Assembly: GCF_001653235.2 (NCBI RefSeq)
Contig: NW_019154043.1
Coordinates: 1,054,001 to 1,118,000 of the forward strand
Length of the DNA stretch: 64,000 bases
Origin: Pochonia chlamydosporia 170
Taxonomy: Eukaryota; Ascomycota; Sordariomycetes; Hypocreales; Clavicipitaceae
Reading direction: 5' to 3'
The notes under the pieces were generated by a model. The model was given only the letters and a program-made list of their open reading frames with translations. It did not search any database and was not told the origin of the DNA. A program made the position numbers and the translations under genes. Below are positions 32,194 to 42,567 of this stretch, piece by piece. How positions within the stretch are numbered: position 1 is the first letter of the stretch; each line of letters begins with the position of its first letter.

Positions 32194-32238
32194 CGGACGG
32201 ATGAGTGATCGCGGACGGCCGATCAGTAATCGCCTCCG
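32194..32238. promoter_or_regulatory. Clustered CGGACGG sites (possible Zn2Cys6 operator)
   Basis: CGGACGG occurs at 32194-32200 and again at 32212-32218 in the same orientation, with an inverted CCG at 32236-32238. CGG half-sites in defined spacing are the usual targets of fungal Zn2Cys6 regulators. The position, about 195-240 bp before the NmrA-like ATG, fits an upstream activating site. Confidence 0.35.
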
Positions 32239-32310
32239 ATTGATGCGAATGCGCTGTGAAACAATGTCATTTGGGTATAATCATGAAGACAAATGTCTCA
32301 CTGTTGAGAT

Positions 32311-32320
32311 TATAAATATA
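32311..32320 (+). promoter_or_regulatory. TATA box of the NmrA-like gene
   Basis: TATAAATATA, about 115 bp before the ATG at 32432. Confidence 0.55.
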
Positions 32321-32431
32321 CAGGAGCAAACTACGTAAACTCTTTTTCAAGAGAATATTTCAGCAGCAGATCTTACACCTTTAACTGACGCTTTAAGATC
32401 ATACTTCATCATATCACCGTACTTACATGCA

Positions 32432-33541
32432 ATGGCTCCTTCGACGGCCAGCACAGCACCACTTGTCTTTGTCATCGGAGGGACCGGTGCTCAAGGAATC
32501 CCAGTCATTCAGGGTCTTGTCAAGGATGACGCATACCGTGTGCGCTTCCTGACAAGGGACGTCAATTCGAGAAGATCAAAGCAGCTGCTTGCATTTGGAA
32601 ACACCGAGGCCCTTGAAGGATCATTCGCAGATGAAGACATCCTCCAAAAGGGCTTTCATGGTGCAGACTATGCCTTTGTCAATATCGACGGCTTCAATAC
32701 TGGTGAGAAGACAGAGATGTTCTGGGCGATTCGTGCCTACGAATTAGCGCTGGAGGAAGGAATAAAGTTCTTTGTCTACGGCAACCTCGACTACGTCTAC
32801 AAGAAGAGTGGCTTCGATCCCAAATTTAGAACTGGGCACTATGACGGCAAAGGCCGCATCGCGGAATGGATCCTGCAGCAAAACAAAGATCCCCAGATTA
32901 ACAAAAGAATGGGTGCCGCTATATTCACCACCGGCCCGTACATATCCATGGTTCTCGCTGTAGGCACGCCCATGTCTCCGAAGATCGAGGACGGCGTCGT
33001 GACTTGGCGAATGCCTCTGGGAGACGGTGCGGTGGCTCACGTCGACCTCGACGACTGCGGATACTACGTTCGCTGGCTATTCGATCATCAATCCAGGGCA
33101 AATGGTCTGGATCTGGAAGTGGCAATCGACTTGATCAACTACAACGATCTGGCACAAGCATTTGAAAGGGTTACAGGCCATCCCGCGAAATTCATTGACA
33201 CCAGTCTCGATGAGTATTGGACTACCGGCCCCATGGGCACTGGCGCACCACCAGCTGGACATAATGCTGATCCCAAGGATTCAGGGACCATGAGCATACG
33301 TACTAATTTTACTGGGTTCTGGAACATGTGGAAATACTCTGGAGGGAACAAGGGAGTCATTCAGCGCAACTTTGAGCTACTTGATGAGATTCATCCTAAT
33401 CGGATTAAGAGCGCTGAGCAATGGTTCCAGCGGGAGGAGGAAAAGAGCCAAAAGCAGGGCACACCGAGTTTGTGGGAGAGGGCAACGAATCTGAGACCTG
33501 TGTTGAAGATTGCAGAAGATGGTCGAAAGGGGCGTCTGTAA
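32432..33541 (+). CDS. NmrA-like NAD(P)-binding protein (atypical SDR)
   Basis: Single exon, 369 aa. It starts with the dinucleotide-binding motif VFVIGGTGAQGIPVIQGL (GGTGxQG, the NmrA signature). RVRFLTRDVNSRRSKQL follows at the second strand, where the Arg residues favour NADP(H), and then ALEGSFADEDILQKGFHGADYAFVNID. The substrate half contains KFFVYGNLDYVYKKSG and FTTGPYISMVL. The family includes the nitrogen-repression regulator NmrA and several redox enzymes of secondary metabolism; there is no Tyr-x-x-x-Lys pair at the classical SDR site, which fits a sensor or atypical reductase. The promoter has a TATA box and two CGGACGG sites. Confidence 0.85.
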   Translation: MAPSTASTAPLVFVIGGTGAQGIPVIQGLVKDDAYRVRFLTRDVNSRRSKQLLAFGNTEALEGSFADEDILQKGFHGADYAFVNIDGFNTGEKTEMFWAIRAYELALEEGIKFFVYGNLDYVYKKSGFDPKFRTGHYDGKGRIAEWILQQNKDPQINKRMGAAIFTTGPYISMVLAVGTPMSPKIEDGVVTWRMPLGDGAVAHVDLDDCGYYVRWLFDHQSRANGLDLEVAIDLINYNDLAQAFERVTGHPAKFIDTSLDEYWTTGPMGTGAPPAGHNADPKDSGTMSIRTNFTGFWNMWKYSGGNKGVIQRNFELLDEIHPNRIKSAEQWFQREEEKSQKQGTPSLWERATNLRPVLKIAEDGRKGRL

Positions 33542-34122
33542 CTTGACTGGTGATGAGTTATGGCTCGGAGGCCGTCGAGTGTTATTTTGGGTATCTAATG
33601 TTGAAATGTTGATGGAGGCGAGTAATAGATAGACAAAGGCTCTCAGCTCAGTGAAACTTTACAACAAAGGTACAGGTACAGGTTCGCAGCAAGTGTGCCT
33701 CCATTTATGGCTGTCGTGGTGTCACTTTTTGGAATAACATTCAAGGATTATTTCACCAACGAGGATGTCCATGCGCCAGGCTACATTGAGAGGAACTAAA
33801 ATGCGAGTCGATTGCCCTGCAAGTAACGCTTCAGAAGTCCTAGTACAGCAAATTGTATTAATCCGGCAAGCAGAAAGAGGCTACAAGAAAAGACCCCCAA
33901 TTCATATACATAATACAGCCAGGTCCAGCTAGTTAAGAGAATATGAATACTTGACATGTCAATGCCGACCAACATGGCCTGAATTCTAAGGCTTGCCACC
34001 CCTATCCCGCCGTGAAGCAGATAAATAGCAGTTCCCCGACTTGATTTCCAATGTTGGCAATGGTCTACTGTAAACAACTTTGTTCCGTTTCTTCCCCTCT
34101 CGCTCCAACAAAACTTACTGAG
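33542..34122. other. Intergenic, no gene seen
   Basis: Spacer between the NmrA-like gene and the APH-like gene. A 93-codon minus-strand frame (33796-34077) has hydrophobic stretches but no family resemblance. Confidence 0.4.
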
Positions 34123-34908
34123 ATGTCACCTGTGACGAGCCAAATGCGGGAGGCTCGGCGTGAAAAGGACTGCATTGCTATTACTGTAGAGCGCAAGTAT
34201 TTCCACGTCAGCAACTCCTTCGTCAAGCGCAGCCTCCGTCCCTCTGAATGGCAACTCAATCCTGTACATGGAAATGTCTGTGTACCGCGCTTCGGTAATG
34301 AACGACTCCTCAACGAAGCCGCTAGTATGGAATTTATCGCAAAAAACACCAACATTCCAGTACCAAAACTACTTTCATGCTTTGAGGATGACAACGTTGT
34401 GTATCTTGTCACAGAGCACATCGAGGGTGTGGCTATGAGCAAACTTTCCGAAGAGCAACGTAAAGTGGTTGAAGAGGAGCCGGCGGGCCATTTAGAGACA
34501 CTGAGGAGCCTCAAATCCGACGTTTGGGGCGGACCATCTGGAATTGTAGGTAACTTCCCTTGCTTCAATGTTGGCCTGTTCAAGGTGTAAGTGATGCTAA
34601 TATTTACGGACCAGGTTATTCCACCTTATAGAGTCATGGTCAAAGCGTACCGGCCTCAGTGGAAGATGAAGCAAAGAGAGTCGAAAGACCTTGTGTTTTG
34701 TCATAACGACCTTTCCACGCACAACGTCATTGTTGACCCAGAGACCTTGAAGATCAGGGCCATACACAATTGGGAATATTCTGGCTTTTTCCCCAAAGAG
34801 TTTGAGGGCTTGTTCTTCCGCCGGCCAGATCCTTCAGTGGCTATCAATGGAGAAAGTAATGACGAAGAAATGATACTGCGGTTGATGAAAGATAATGAAG
34901 ATAGATAA
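34123..34908 (+). CDS. Aminoglycoside phosphotransferase-like (APH/ChoK fold) protein, altered metal site
   Basis: Exons are 34123-34545 and 34615-34908 (intron with GCTAAT branch point), giving 238 aa; an in-frame ATG at 34051 would add 24 residues without family support. Family landmarks are FVKRSLRPSEWQ, RFGNERLLNEAASMEFIAKNTNIPVPKLL, YLVTEHIEGVAMSKL, HLETLRSLKSDVWGGPSGIVIPPYR, and the catalytic loop VFCHNDLSTHNVIVDP. The following metal-binding motif, normally I-I-D-W-E-Y-A-G, reads IHNWEYSG, so the second metal-ligand Asp is Asn. The protein may therefore be an inactive or altered phosphotransferase. Fungal genomes carry many APH-like genes with unknown small-molecule or protein substrates. 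Confidence 0.8.
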
Positions 34909-35430
34909 AGTGGGCTCACACACCATATACTACTGTTCTTCATGTTTCTAGACTCTAGTCCTTGCTCTAATAGAGTCACCAGTGGTTAGTTACATATTGG
35001 ACACAGAATTGTAGGCAGAATGCCCTTGCATAGCCAACGTTGGTTCAGAAATTGATACATTGTTCGGCAATGATGCTCCACGTCTTGAGTTGTTTTGGGC
35101 ACAAAGAAGTATGGCCTACAAAGTCTCTTTGCCAAAGAATCAGAGTGGCCGGGCTATTAGTTGGGGGCATGTCAACAGTTGCCTGCTCATGTTAACATCA
35201 CAAATTAACCAGTCATCTCAGCTACGTTCTGATTAGTGCTTCCCGAGGATATACTGGAAACGGCGTAGGATTCATCACGTTTGAGATTCACGGCTATTTA
35301 GCTCCCATAGCTATTACCATATGGGATAGACATAAGTAGAAGTATGCAGGTATCAAATAGGTGCTTTTAGTGTAAGAAATTTGGGGTAGTATTTGACATG
35401 CTATCTGAAGTGTCGCGAGATTCCATGGCA
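34909..35430. other. Intergenic, no gene seen
   Basis: Convergent spacer between the APH-like gene and the first HsbA gene. Confidence 0.5.
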
Positions 35431-36023
35431 TCACGTTGCTACAATGTTGTTAGTGGATCAGTTCCAAAGCAACAACACGAGTGGTGGAACACGGAGCACC
35501 TACCTTTCCCACCATACGCAACAATGGCATCATTGAAAGCCTTGTCAAGGTCCTTGATAATAGCAGGAGCAATTGCCTTCTCCAACGCATCCAGTTTCTC
35601 AAGCACCGCCGCTCCAAAAGTATCCGTGTCCTGCTTAAGCTGATACAAGCTCGACAGAACGACAATACCAAGCTCTCCCAGAGCAGCCTTTTGCTTCGTG
35701 ACGTCCTGCAGAGTTGTCTTGACTTTCGGAGACAGGCCAATAAAGTCCAAACCGATGCTCAGAGACCCTCCAGCCCCGAATGGCGCGGAGGATTCAGTAT
35801 CGTCGATAGAGGTAAGCAGTCGCTTGTGAATGTTCACGGCATCCACCTGCACCTGCAGAGCCTGCGCGATACCCGCTGACCCAGGCTTAACAAGCTTCAC
35901 ATCGCTGCTCAGAGTGGCCATCAAGGTGGTAATATTGGCGATGTCATTTCTAACAGCCTGAACATTTGAGGTTTGAGCTGCAGCTGTGCAGGCCAGAGCG
36001 GCCAAGGCGTATAGGAATCTCAT
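35431..36023 (-). CDS. HsbA-like hydrophobic surface binding protein, copy 1
   Basis: Exons are 36023-35504 and 35438-35431, giving 175 aa. The last exon has only 8 nt (Ala-Thr-stop) and follows an intron with a CACTAAC branch point; without splicing the frame would run into an unrelated Cys-rich tail. The signal peptide MRFLYALAALACTAAAQ is followed by an all-helical Ala-rich domain: NVQAVRNDIANITTLMATL, IAQALQVQVDAVNIHKRLL, LQDVTKQKAALGELGIVVLSS and DTDTFGAAVLEKLDALEKAI. This is the HsbA pattern, named for Aspergillus HsbA, which binds hydrophobic surfaces and recruits cutinase. Its neighbours are a secreted lipase and a second HsbA-like gene. Confidence 0.8.
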
Positions 36024-36559
36024 TGCGAAATAACGAAGTAAACGTGAAGGTTGGTGATACAAGTCTGGGAACAGATTGAGGTTGGGAATACGAAGTGGTA
36101 GCTTATACGGATGTGCGAAAGTCAGATGATGGCAAGTTCATTATTGGACTCTTCGTCACATTCACAATGTGGCCGAAACCTCGGTAGGCGCCGCAATGTT
36201 TATCATATCCTTGCTTTAATTCAGAAAACGGGCAATCCTCATATTACGAGCGGCCGAAGCAGACACAGGACCTATTCCTTGCTTTACCCCAACCCATTGC
36301 CCGCACAGACAATGCGGCATCATCGGATGATGCATCCAGCCTGAACTTGACTAGGATCATCAGGGTCGGAGCAAGCCATGATATGCATGTTACATCTGAT
36401 GCGACGCCACATCAATTATTAGCCGAAGCCAGCAAGTCAACATATTCAGGAAATATTATCCAAAGCGTCAACAGTTTCATTCCTCTCAGAAACTGGATAC
36501 CAAGTTCATCTCTGTTTCCATTACAACTTCATTTTTGCAAAATTGTCCAAGTCATCACA
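36024..36559. other. Divergent promoter between HsbA copy 1 and the lipase
   Basis: No coding sequence. The two genes point away from each other and may share control elements here. A TATAAG on the minus strand near 36103-36108 is about 80 bp upstream of the HsbA ATG. Confidence 0.5.
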
Positions 36560-37598
36560 ATGCGTGCAACTCTGGCAGTAACAGGACTCTTTCCGCTGTT
36601 TGTTCTTGCCCAACAGCCTGGTGCGTGCTTTATACCTGCAAGCAACTCGACTTACAACCTTTGCGGTGCTAACATTCTGTAGTCTCATCGGATGTATTCG
36701 ACAAGATAACTCGGTATACGGCGTTTTCGGCGGCATCTTACGATGACAACTGCGCAAAACCACCCTTTGGGTCTCAGATTGTCAAAACGTTCAACGATGA
36801 TGCAACGGATACTCAGGCTACTTTGTTCCGTGATAATACTGCTAAGGAAGTAATTATTGCTTTCAGAGGAACTTCTGCGCCCAAGGACCTCGATTCAGAT
36901 CTTGCCTTTGGTCTCGTCCCGCTATCTGCTACCGGAACAAGCTGCTCTAACTGCAAAGTATGTTCATTTCATGAAGTTTGCGAGACTTTAGAACTAATAG
37001 ATCACTCGTCTTCACCAGGTTCATCAAGGCTTCCAGTCCGCATTCGCCTCAATCTCTGGGGCAGTGGCCTCAGCAATTAAGTCAGAGGTGTCGTCTGGCT
37101 CACGGCTTATTGTTACTGGCCATTCTCTTGGCGGTGGCATCGCGGCCATAGCGACATCCTCATTCATCGGACAAGATATTAAAGTTGCAGAGACGTATAC
37201 CTTTGGCGAGCCACGAAATGGGGATGCACAATGGGCCAAGTACATCGCTGGACAGATCCCCGACTCAAACTACTATCGCGTCACGCATTTCAATGACGGC
37301 GTGCCTCAAATTCCACCGACCTTGCTTGGCTATGTTCACCACGGGCCAGAATATTACCAGAGCAAGGACACTGGCAACACTGCCCAAACGACATTAAAGT
37401 GCAGCTTAGACTCCAAGGTATGTCAGTTCAACTTTCAGCAAGAAAAACAACCCAGAAACATGCTAACAAAACCCTTAGTCCTGTAGCGCCGGCCAAGACT
37501 TTGGGTCCAACCCTATCAATCGGTCCCATCTTACTTACAGCAACACCATCGTTGGCAGCTCACTTTTTGTGGCTGCATGTGGTGCAGTATTTCCCTGA
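36560..37598 (+). CDS. Secreted class 3 (Rhizomucor-type) lipase
   Basis: Exons are 36560-36620, 36683-36957, 37019-37417 and 37479-37598; the three introns are each 61-62 nt with CTAAC or CTAAT branch points, and the protein is 284 aa. The signal peptide is MRATLAVTGLFPLFVLAQ. Lipase_3 landmarks are ITRYTAFSAASYDDNC, EVIIAFRGTSAPKD (oxyanion strand), KVHQGFQSAFA, the nucleophile elbow VTGHSLGGGIAAI, TYTFGEPRNGD, and RVTHFNDGVPQIPP, which carries the catalytic Asp. The catalytic His is probably that of NRSHLTYSN in the last exon. It should hydrolyse triacylglycerols or related esters outside the cell. Being flanked by two hydrophobic-surface-binding proteins suggests action on waxy or lipid-coated substrates. 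Confidence 0.9.
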
Positions 37599-38301
37599 GC
37601 TCTTTCCTATTGGTGAAAAGCTTCTTGGACATTGCAGGTTAGGGTTGTGCCAAAGGTTACAATTGTCGTTCTCCATAGTCTATCTTTAGTCCGAAATTGA
37701 AACACATGTGTTGATGAACCGCATTTCGACCGTAGCTAGATTAGCCTCCCATGTGATATGCAAGTCTTACTCTCAATCCGCACAGAAGCCTCACAACTAA
37801 CTTACCGTACCCTTGTTTCCAGCGATGGGTAGGGTTGCAATGAGTTAGCACCCCTGCATTTCAACCACCATTCGGGAAGAAGATGGTAATGAGCGAATCG
37901 GCGCCAAATACGCCACACATGTGAAGATGAACTATATCGTCAGAGCGTCACTTTTGAGGTTACGTTGGGGGTTCGGATTATCGAGATATCGTCACCGAGG
38001 CTGTCACTGTTATTGAGCACTGATGAACTGGGCAGGTGACGATGTTCTGCAGGCATTTTAATTAACCGAATCAAGATTGCACCCGTTATTGTCCCTCATC
38101 ACATGTGCCGATGCAACTGTGATACCGACCAGTGGCGCCCCGACAGGTAGATGGATTAGTTACTTTCAAGACATGTTGGTTGACTTCTCAGATCATGTCT
38201 TGAAACATAGCAACACTTCAACCTACCAAATATCTCTGTCTTTCACCTCTCCCACCTCACATTCTTTGCGCGAACCACAAGACTTCCAGTATCACGTCGC
38301 A
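37599..38301. other. Intergenic, upstream of HsbA copy 2
   Basis: No gene supported. An in-frame extension of the next gene up to 38077 is open, but it precedes the signal peptide and is taken as 5' leader. Confidence 0.5.
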
Positions 38302-38847
38302 ATGCGGTTCTTCAACTTCATCATTCCATTCCTCGCCACGGCTGTGACCGCAAACCCGGTTCCCCGGGATGTCAACAGCATCAATGCAGCTCTGGACACT
38401 ATATCCAAGCAGTTGGTGACGATGAACACCACGCTCAACGGCTTCAACGGAGGCCTTCAGGGCACACTTACCGCACTGAAGATCCAAGGCCAGGCGACGG
38501 ATCTCCAAAAGGCAATCCAGGCTGCTACCACTGCCGCCAAGAGCTCAGGCCCGCTTAACGACCAGGATTCTGCAACTGTCGCCTTTGGAATTACATCGCT
38601 TACTGGCAAAATTTACGATGTCCTTGACAACATTGTTGCGAAGAAGCCGGCCTTTGACAAGGCCATTCTTGGGGTTGGATCTGCCTCGTTTCTGGTCAAG
38701 TCGGACTTGAAGGGTTTGAAGGACGCTACGGATACGTTTGGTGCTGCGTTGACTGATAAATTCGTCAAGGCGGTAAAGGACGTGTCGCCTCTTGTTATAT
38801 CGGCTATTGACTTTCATTTTGAACAGGCGCAGAAAGTGTATGCTTGA
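38302..38847 (+). CDS. HsbA-like hydrophobic surface binding protein, copy 2
   Basis: Single exon, 181 aa, from the ATG at 38302, where the signal peptide MRFFNFIIPFLATAVTANP begins. A possible dibasic-like processing site PVPRDV follows. The mature part is an Ala/Lys-rich helical bundle: VNSINAALDTISKQLVTMNTTL, ATDLQKAIQAATTAAK, SLTGKIYDVLDNIVAKKPAFD, LKGLKDATDTFGAALTDKFVK and VSPLVISAIDFHFEQAQ. It shares the DTDTFGAA/DATDTFGAA block with copy 1 but is otherwise well diverged, so the duplication is old. It probably acts with the neighbouring lipase at hydrophobic surfaces, by analogy with Aspergillus HsbA and cutinase. Confidence 0.8.
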   Translation: MRFFNFIIPFLATAVTANPVPRDVNSINAALDTISKQLVTMNTTLNGFNGGLQGTLTALKIQGQATDLQKAIQAATTAAKSSGPLNDQDSATVAFGITSLTGKIYDVLDNIVAKKPAFDKAILGVGSASFLVKSDLKGLKDATDTFGAALTDKFVKAVKDVSPLVISAIDFHFEQAQKVYA

Positions 38848-39982
38848 AGTTAGTTGTGTGCTTCGTTGTGTAGGGATTGGTGTCGGTCTTGGGGTAGCTG
38901 GTAGCAAGTCTCAAATACACAACCATTGTTATTAGGTGTCAATCTGATATCTTTACTTGCGTTGGCCGGTGAACTTGCCTATATGATTGAAGATCCGAAG
39001 CGGAATTCTCCTTACAATAGAATTTTTGCCAAAATCGGTTCGTTTAGGAGCAACCCATCTGCTCGAGAAGCGATGGCGATGATATACTTGACTGGAGATC
39101 CTGTGATCAAACTTGCCTGTGGCACCAGACGTTAGATGGCGACGACTCTCCGTACTTACCCAAATTACGTAGATACGTGTTAAGTATGGTAGCTATCGGT
39201 GGCCTCCATACATAGGTTCCAATAGAACAAGTCGTACATCATTATCTTTATGTCTCGATGAGGGGCCGAATTTCCTGATGTAGCTTGGGTAGCAGATTGG
39301 TTAACCTTGCTGCTAGACGACGAGTAACGGCTTGTAAACGCCATCAGATAATGAATTTATGCCCATTGGCGAGTACATAGCGTAAATATTAATACGTATG
39401 AGCTTCGTAAGTAGTTCCTCACATTCTGACGGATCATGTATCAAGTGAAAAAAACGTGCTCTGATCGCCAGGCGTTTAGGGTAAGTCGCACTTGGCGGCA
39501 TGACGAAAACCGGATCTGCCAATAAGACACTCCAGCTCTTTTATATGCATGTTTCGAATTCACATCGCTTCCGTTAGTTAGACAAGAAACCTTCATTAAG
39601 TAGAAATGATAAAATTATTTGAAGCACGGCTTATACATACGACAGGCCGCCATCTCAAACTCTATGGATATGTTCGGCAGAGCCAGCGAGATGTTCCCCT
39701 TTGTGGCGCATCCGCCCCAATTTTCCCGATATAAATGAGGATCACACGAGAATATAACGGGGTCCAACACATGCGAAATAGCCGCTAGCTACGCCATTTT
39801 TCTGTGACAATAAGACTGGTTGTTTGTAAATTGCATTTAATGTCATCTTATCCGTAGTCGGCTTTTTGATGCCAAAATGCCCCACATTTCTTTGACGTCC
39901 AAACTCGAGTCGGGTCGGTGATTCAACCCCGAAACATTTCACACCAGACTTCAATGTTCTCAACCTCACATCACAACCTGCA
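38848..39982. other. Intergenic, no supported gene
   Basis: About 1.1 kb with only short frames; it contains the promoter of the thioesterase gene at its right end. Confidence 0.45.
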
Positions 39983-41431
39983 ATGGCTTCGAAATCAACA
40001 GCCATGCGCTGCATCTTGCGCGCTCAGCGACGCGTATCGCAGTCGCCATGTTGCCGAGGCCAGCAGCGTCAACTCTGCACCACACCTCGCCTAAGGACAG
40101 ACGGCGTGTTTCGAGCATTGACTGAGCAGCGAATGCAGGTTCCGTGGATCGAGGCATTTCGCAAGCAGCAGCGCGAATCGGCCAACAAGAGCCAAAGCGA
40201 GCCCCCTGCCCCAGCTAAACCTGATCTGACACCAAAGAAGATGTCAGATAGCTACCACAGCGTCGTGAGTATCTCCAGAATGCGATAGGTATGAATCAAT
40301 GTCTAATGTCGCGCCTAGATCCTCCCTCTCGCCCAAGAGCCATCTCTGCTCGACACATATCTCAATGCCACCGGTCACATCCGTTTAGGCACTATTTTCA
40401 TGGACTTGGATGCCCTGTCCGGCGTCATTGCTTACAAGCACACAGGCGAAGGCGTCAGCACTGTCACAGCTGCCTTTGACCGTATCACCATCAACCACCC
40501 TCTCACAGAGATCTGTGACCTCGAGCTAAGCGGCCAAGTCTCGTACGCTGCAGGAGGCTCCAGTATGGAAATCAGTCTACAGGTCGCCAAGGCACCCAAA
40601 GACGGGCAAGAGGTCAAGCAGCAAGATGTCATGATCACATGCCAATGCACCATGGTTGCCACTGACCCTGCCACTAAGAGACCCGTCAAGATCGCACCAG
40701 TACGCACTGATACAGAAGAAGAGAAGCGCATCTTTGCACGGGGCGAAAGGAATAGCAAGATTCGCAAGGAACGTTCACAGACATCATTGTTGAAGACTGC
40801 GCCAAATGACGAGGAGAGCGACCTCATTCACGTCATGTGGCAGCGGCAGCTGCGGTACCACGATCCCAATGATTCGCTGCGCAAGCCAGATAATGTGTTC
40901 TTCATGGATACAACAAGGCTTAACACAGCAGCTATCATGCAGCCTCAGTATAGAAATCGCCACCACTTCATGATCTTTGGTGGCTTCCTTCTCAAGCAGA
41001 CCTTTGAGTTGGCCTTTTGCTGTGCCGCTAGTTTTACACACACAAGACCCAAGTTCGTGTCGCTTGATCCGTCGACGTTTCAGAATCCCGTACCAGTTGG
41101 CAGTGTCTTGTATCTTACAGCGACCGTAGTATATACGGACCCGCCGGTGGTCAACGACGCCGCCAATGATGCGGAGTCAAGCGAGTCATCAGGTCAGACT
41201 CGTGTCCAGGTCCGTGTCGATAGTAAAGTGAGAGATGTCGAGCATGGAGAGACAAAACCTACGGGACAGTTCAACTATACCTTCCTCGTTGACAAAGATG
41301 TCAAAGTTATGCCGAGGACGTATTCTGAGTTTATGATGTACGTGGATGCGCGGAGACGAGCCTCAAGGGTGCAGCAGGTCATTGCGAGTGGGACATTGGA
41401 GGATGGCAAGAGAGAAGGCATCATGGAATGA
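39983..41431 (+). CDS. Mitochondrial-type double-hotdog acyl-CoA thioesterase
   Basis: Exons are 39983-40264 and 40319-41431, giving 464 aa. The N-terminus (MASKSTAMRCILRAQRRVSQS) is basic and Ser/Ala/Arg-rich, like a mitochondrial targeting peptide. Two hotdog domains follow. The first has LNATGHIRLGTIFMDLDALSGVIAYKH and VTAAFDRITINHPL, and the second MIFGGFLLKQTFELAFCCAASF with PKFVSLDPSTFQNPVPVGSVLYL. This is the arrangement of the eukaryotic ACOT9/Brain-acyl-CoA-hydrolase-like group, which cleaves acyl-CoA to free acid and CoA in the mitochondrion. The chain length preferred is not readable. The intron is phase 0, 54 nt, with a CTAAT branch point. Confidence 0.88.
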
Positions 41432-42567
41432 CGGCTTATAGCTCAGGCTGCCGTATTGAAATGTTCATTGCCAGATTAGCTGTAAACCAAAAAAATGTAT
41501 CAAGAGCAAAAGTACACACGTAAAAGCACCACATCTCTAGCGCCCTTTCTCCCTGACCATGCCACACGCGTGGGGGCAATTTGACCCCTATTCACAAAAC
41601 TTTACCGCTCTATGATGGGCCGAGTCGTCAAGGGGGCACGTTATTTGGAGGAGCAATCCTATCCACGTACAAATTGCACGGTAGTTAGGCAAGTCTTACT
41701 GAGAGAGGGGGACTTGGAGTGATCCCTTACCAGTGGATAAGCAGAAATCACTAACTGGTCAAACGTTAGGGTTTAAATTATTTCCGGTCTGAAGCGTAAC
41801 GTAGCATCGATCCACGATATCACTCTCCCGAGCCCAATCAGTTGGCTTGACACGGTTTGTTCGGATTGTGAGTTCTGTGTTGATATAATTCCCTCGCAAT
41901 GATATCGCAGTACCTGCTAACGTTTTTGACGATGCACTCTTGTAGTGTTGCTTAATCCTTGGTTCTGTCGTTGTAGATCTGAAGTTGGCTTTGATGCCAG
42001 GCCTCAAGTGTTTGAATTTGCCACGGCTACCACCTGCCATTGATGTATCCAGTGGCGTTTCTTGGACTTGTCTTCATGTCGGCTCGACTGGAGGCGTTAA
42101 ACCTCGTGTCTGTACAACATTGGGTTTAATGTAGTCCTGACCTTGCTGCTTCTTGGCAAACTTGCGTATCACACCTTTTCATACGTCTCAGTTACCGAAT
42201 CCGTTGAGAATGACCTGGAAGAGGCCTCGAGGTCGTCAGCTGCTATTGTAATCGGCAGTGTTAGAGTAGGGCAGCTTTGTGCCTGGGTGAATTAAGTGCT
42301 GTAAACTGGTCCCCTAACTGCCACGCAGCACTAGTATCTGGACAGCTTAGAGAAAGTGACAGACTCTTGATTTCCTATGTACAAGAATGGATGCGTACGA
42401 GAGCTACGTACTTGTTGTAATGGTCCTATCTGGGCAGGCAGCAGTATGATAATAGCTGTAGCCCTGACGAATTATTTGACAGATATAGTGTTCCTAATAG
42501 CGCTTCTAACTCTCTGTTTGTCAACGCATTTAAATTTAAATCCTCCCAGAAATACCATCACTGCGTC
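41432..42567. other. Intergenic, no supported gene
   Basis: A 93-codon minus-strand frame (41759-42040) is basic and without recognisable motifs. Nothing else is seen in the 1.1 kb between the thioesterase and the NLR. Confidence 0.4.

Larger units (their letters stand above)
31835..32431. other. Intergenic promoter region of the NmrA-like gene
   Basis: No coding sequence. It contains clustered CGG-type sites (32194-32238) and a TATA box at 32311, both listed separately. Confidence 0.5.
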
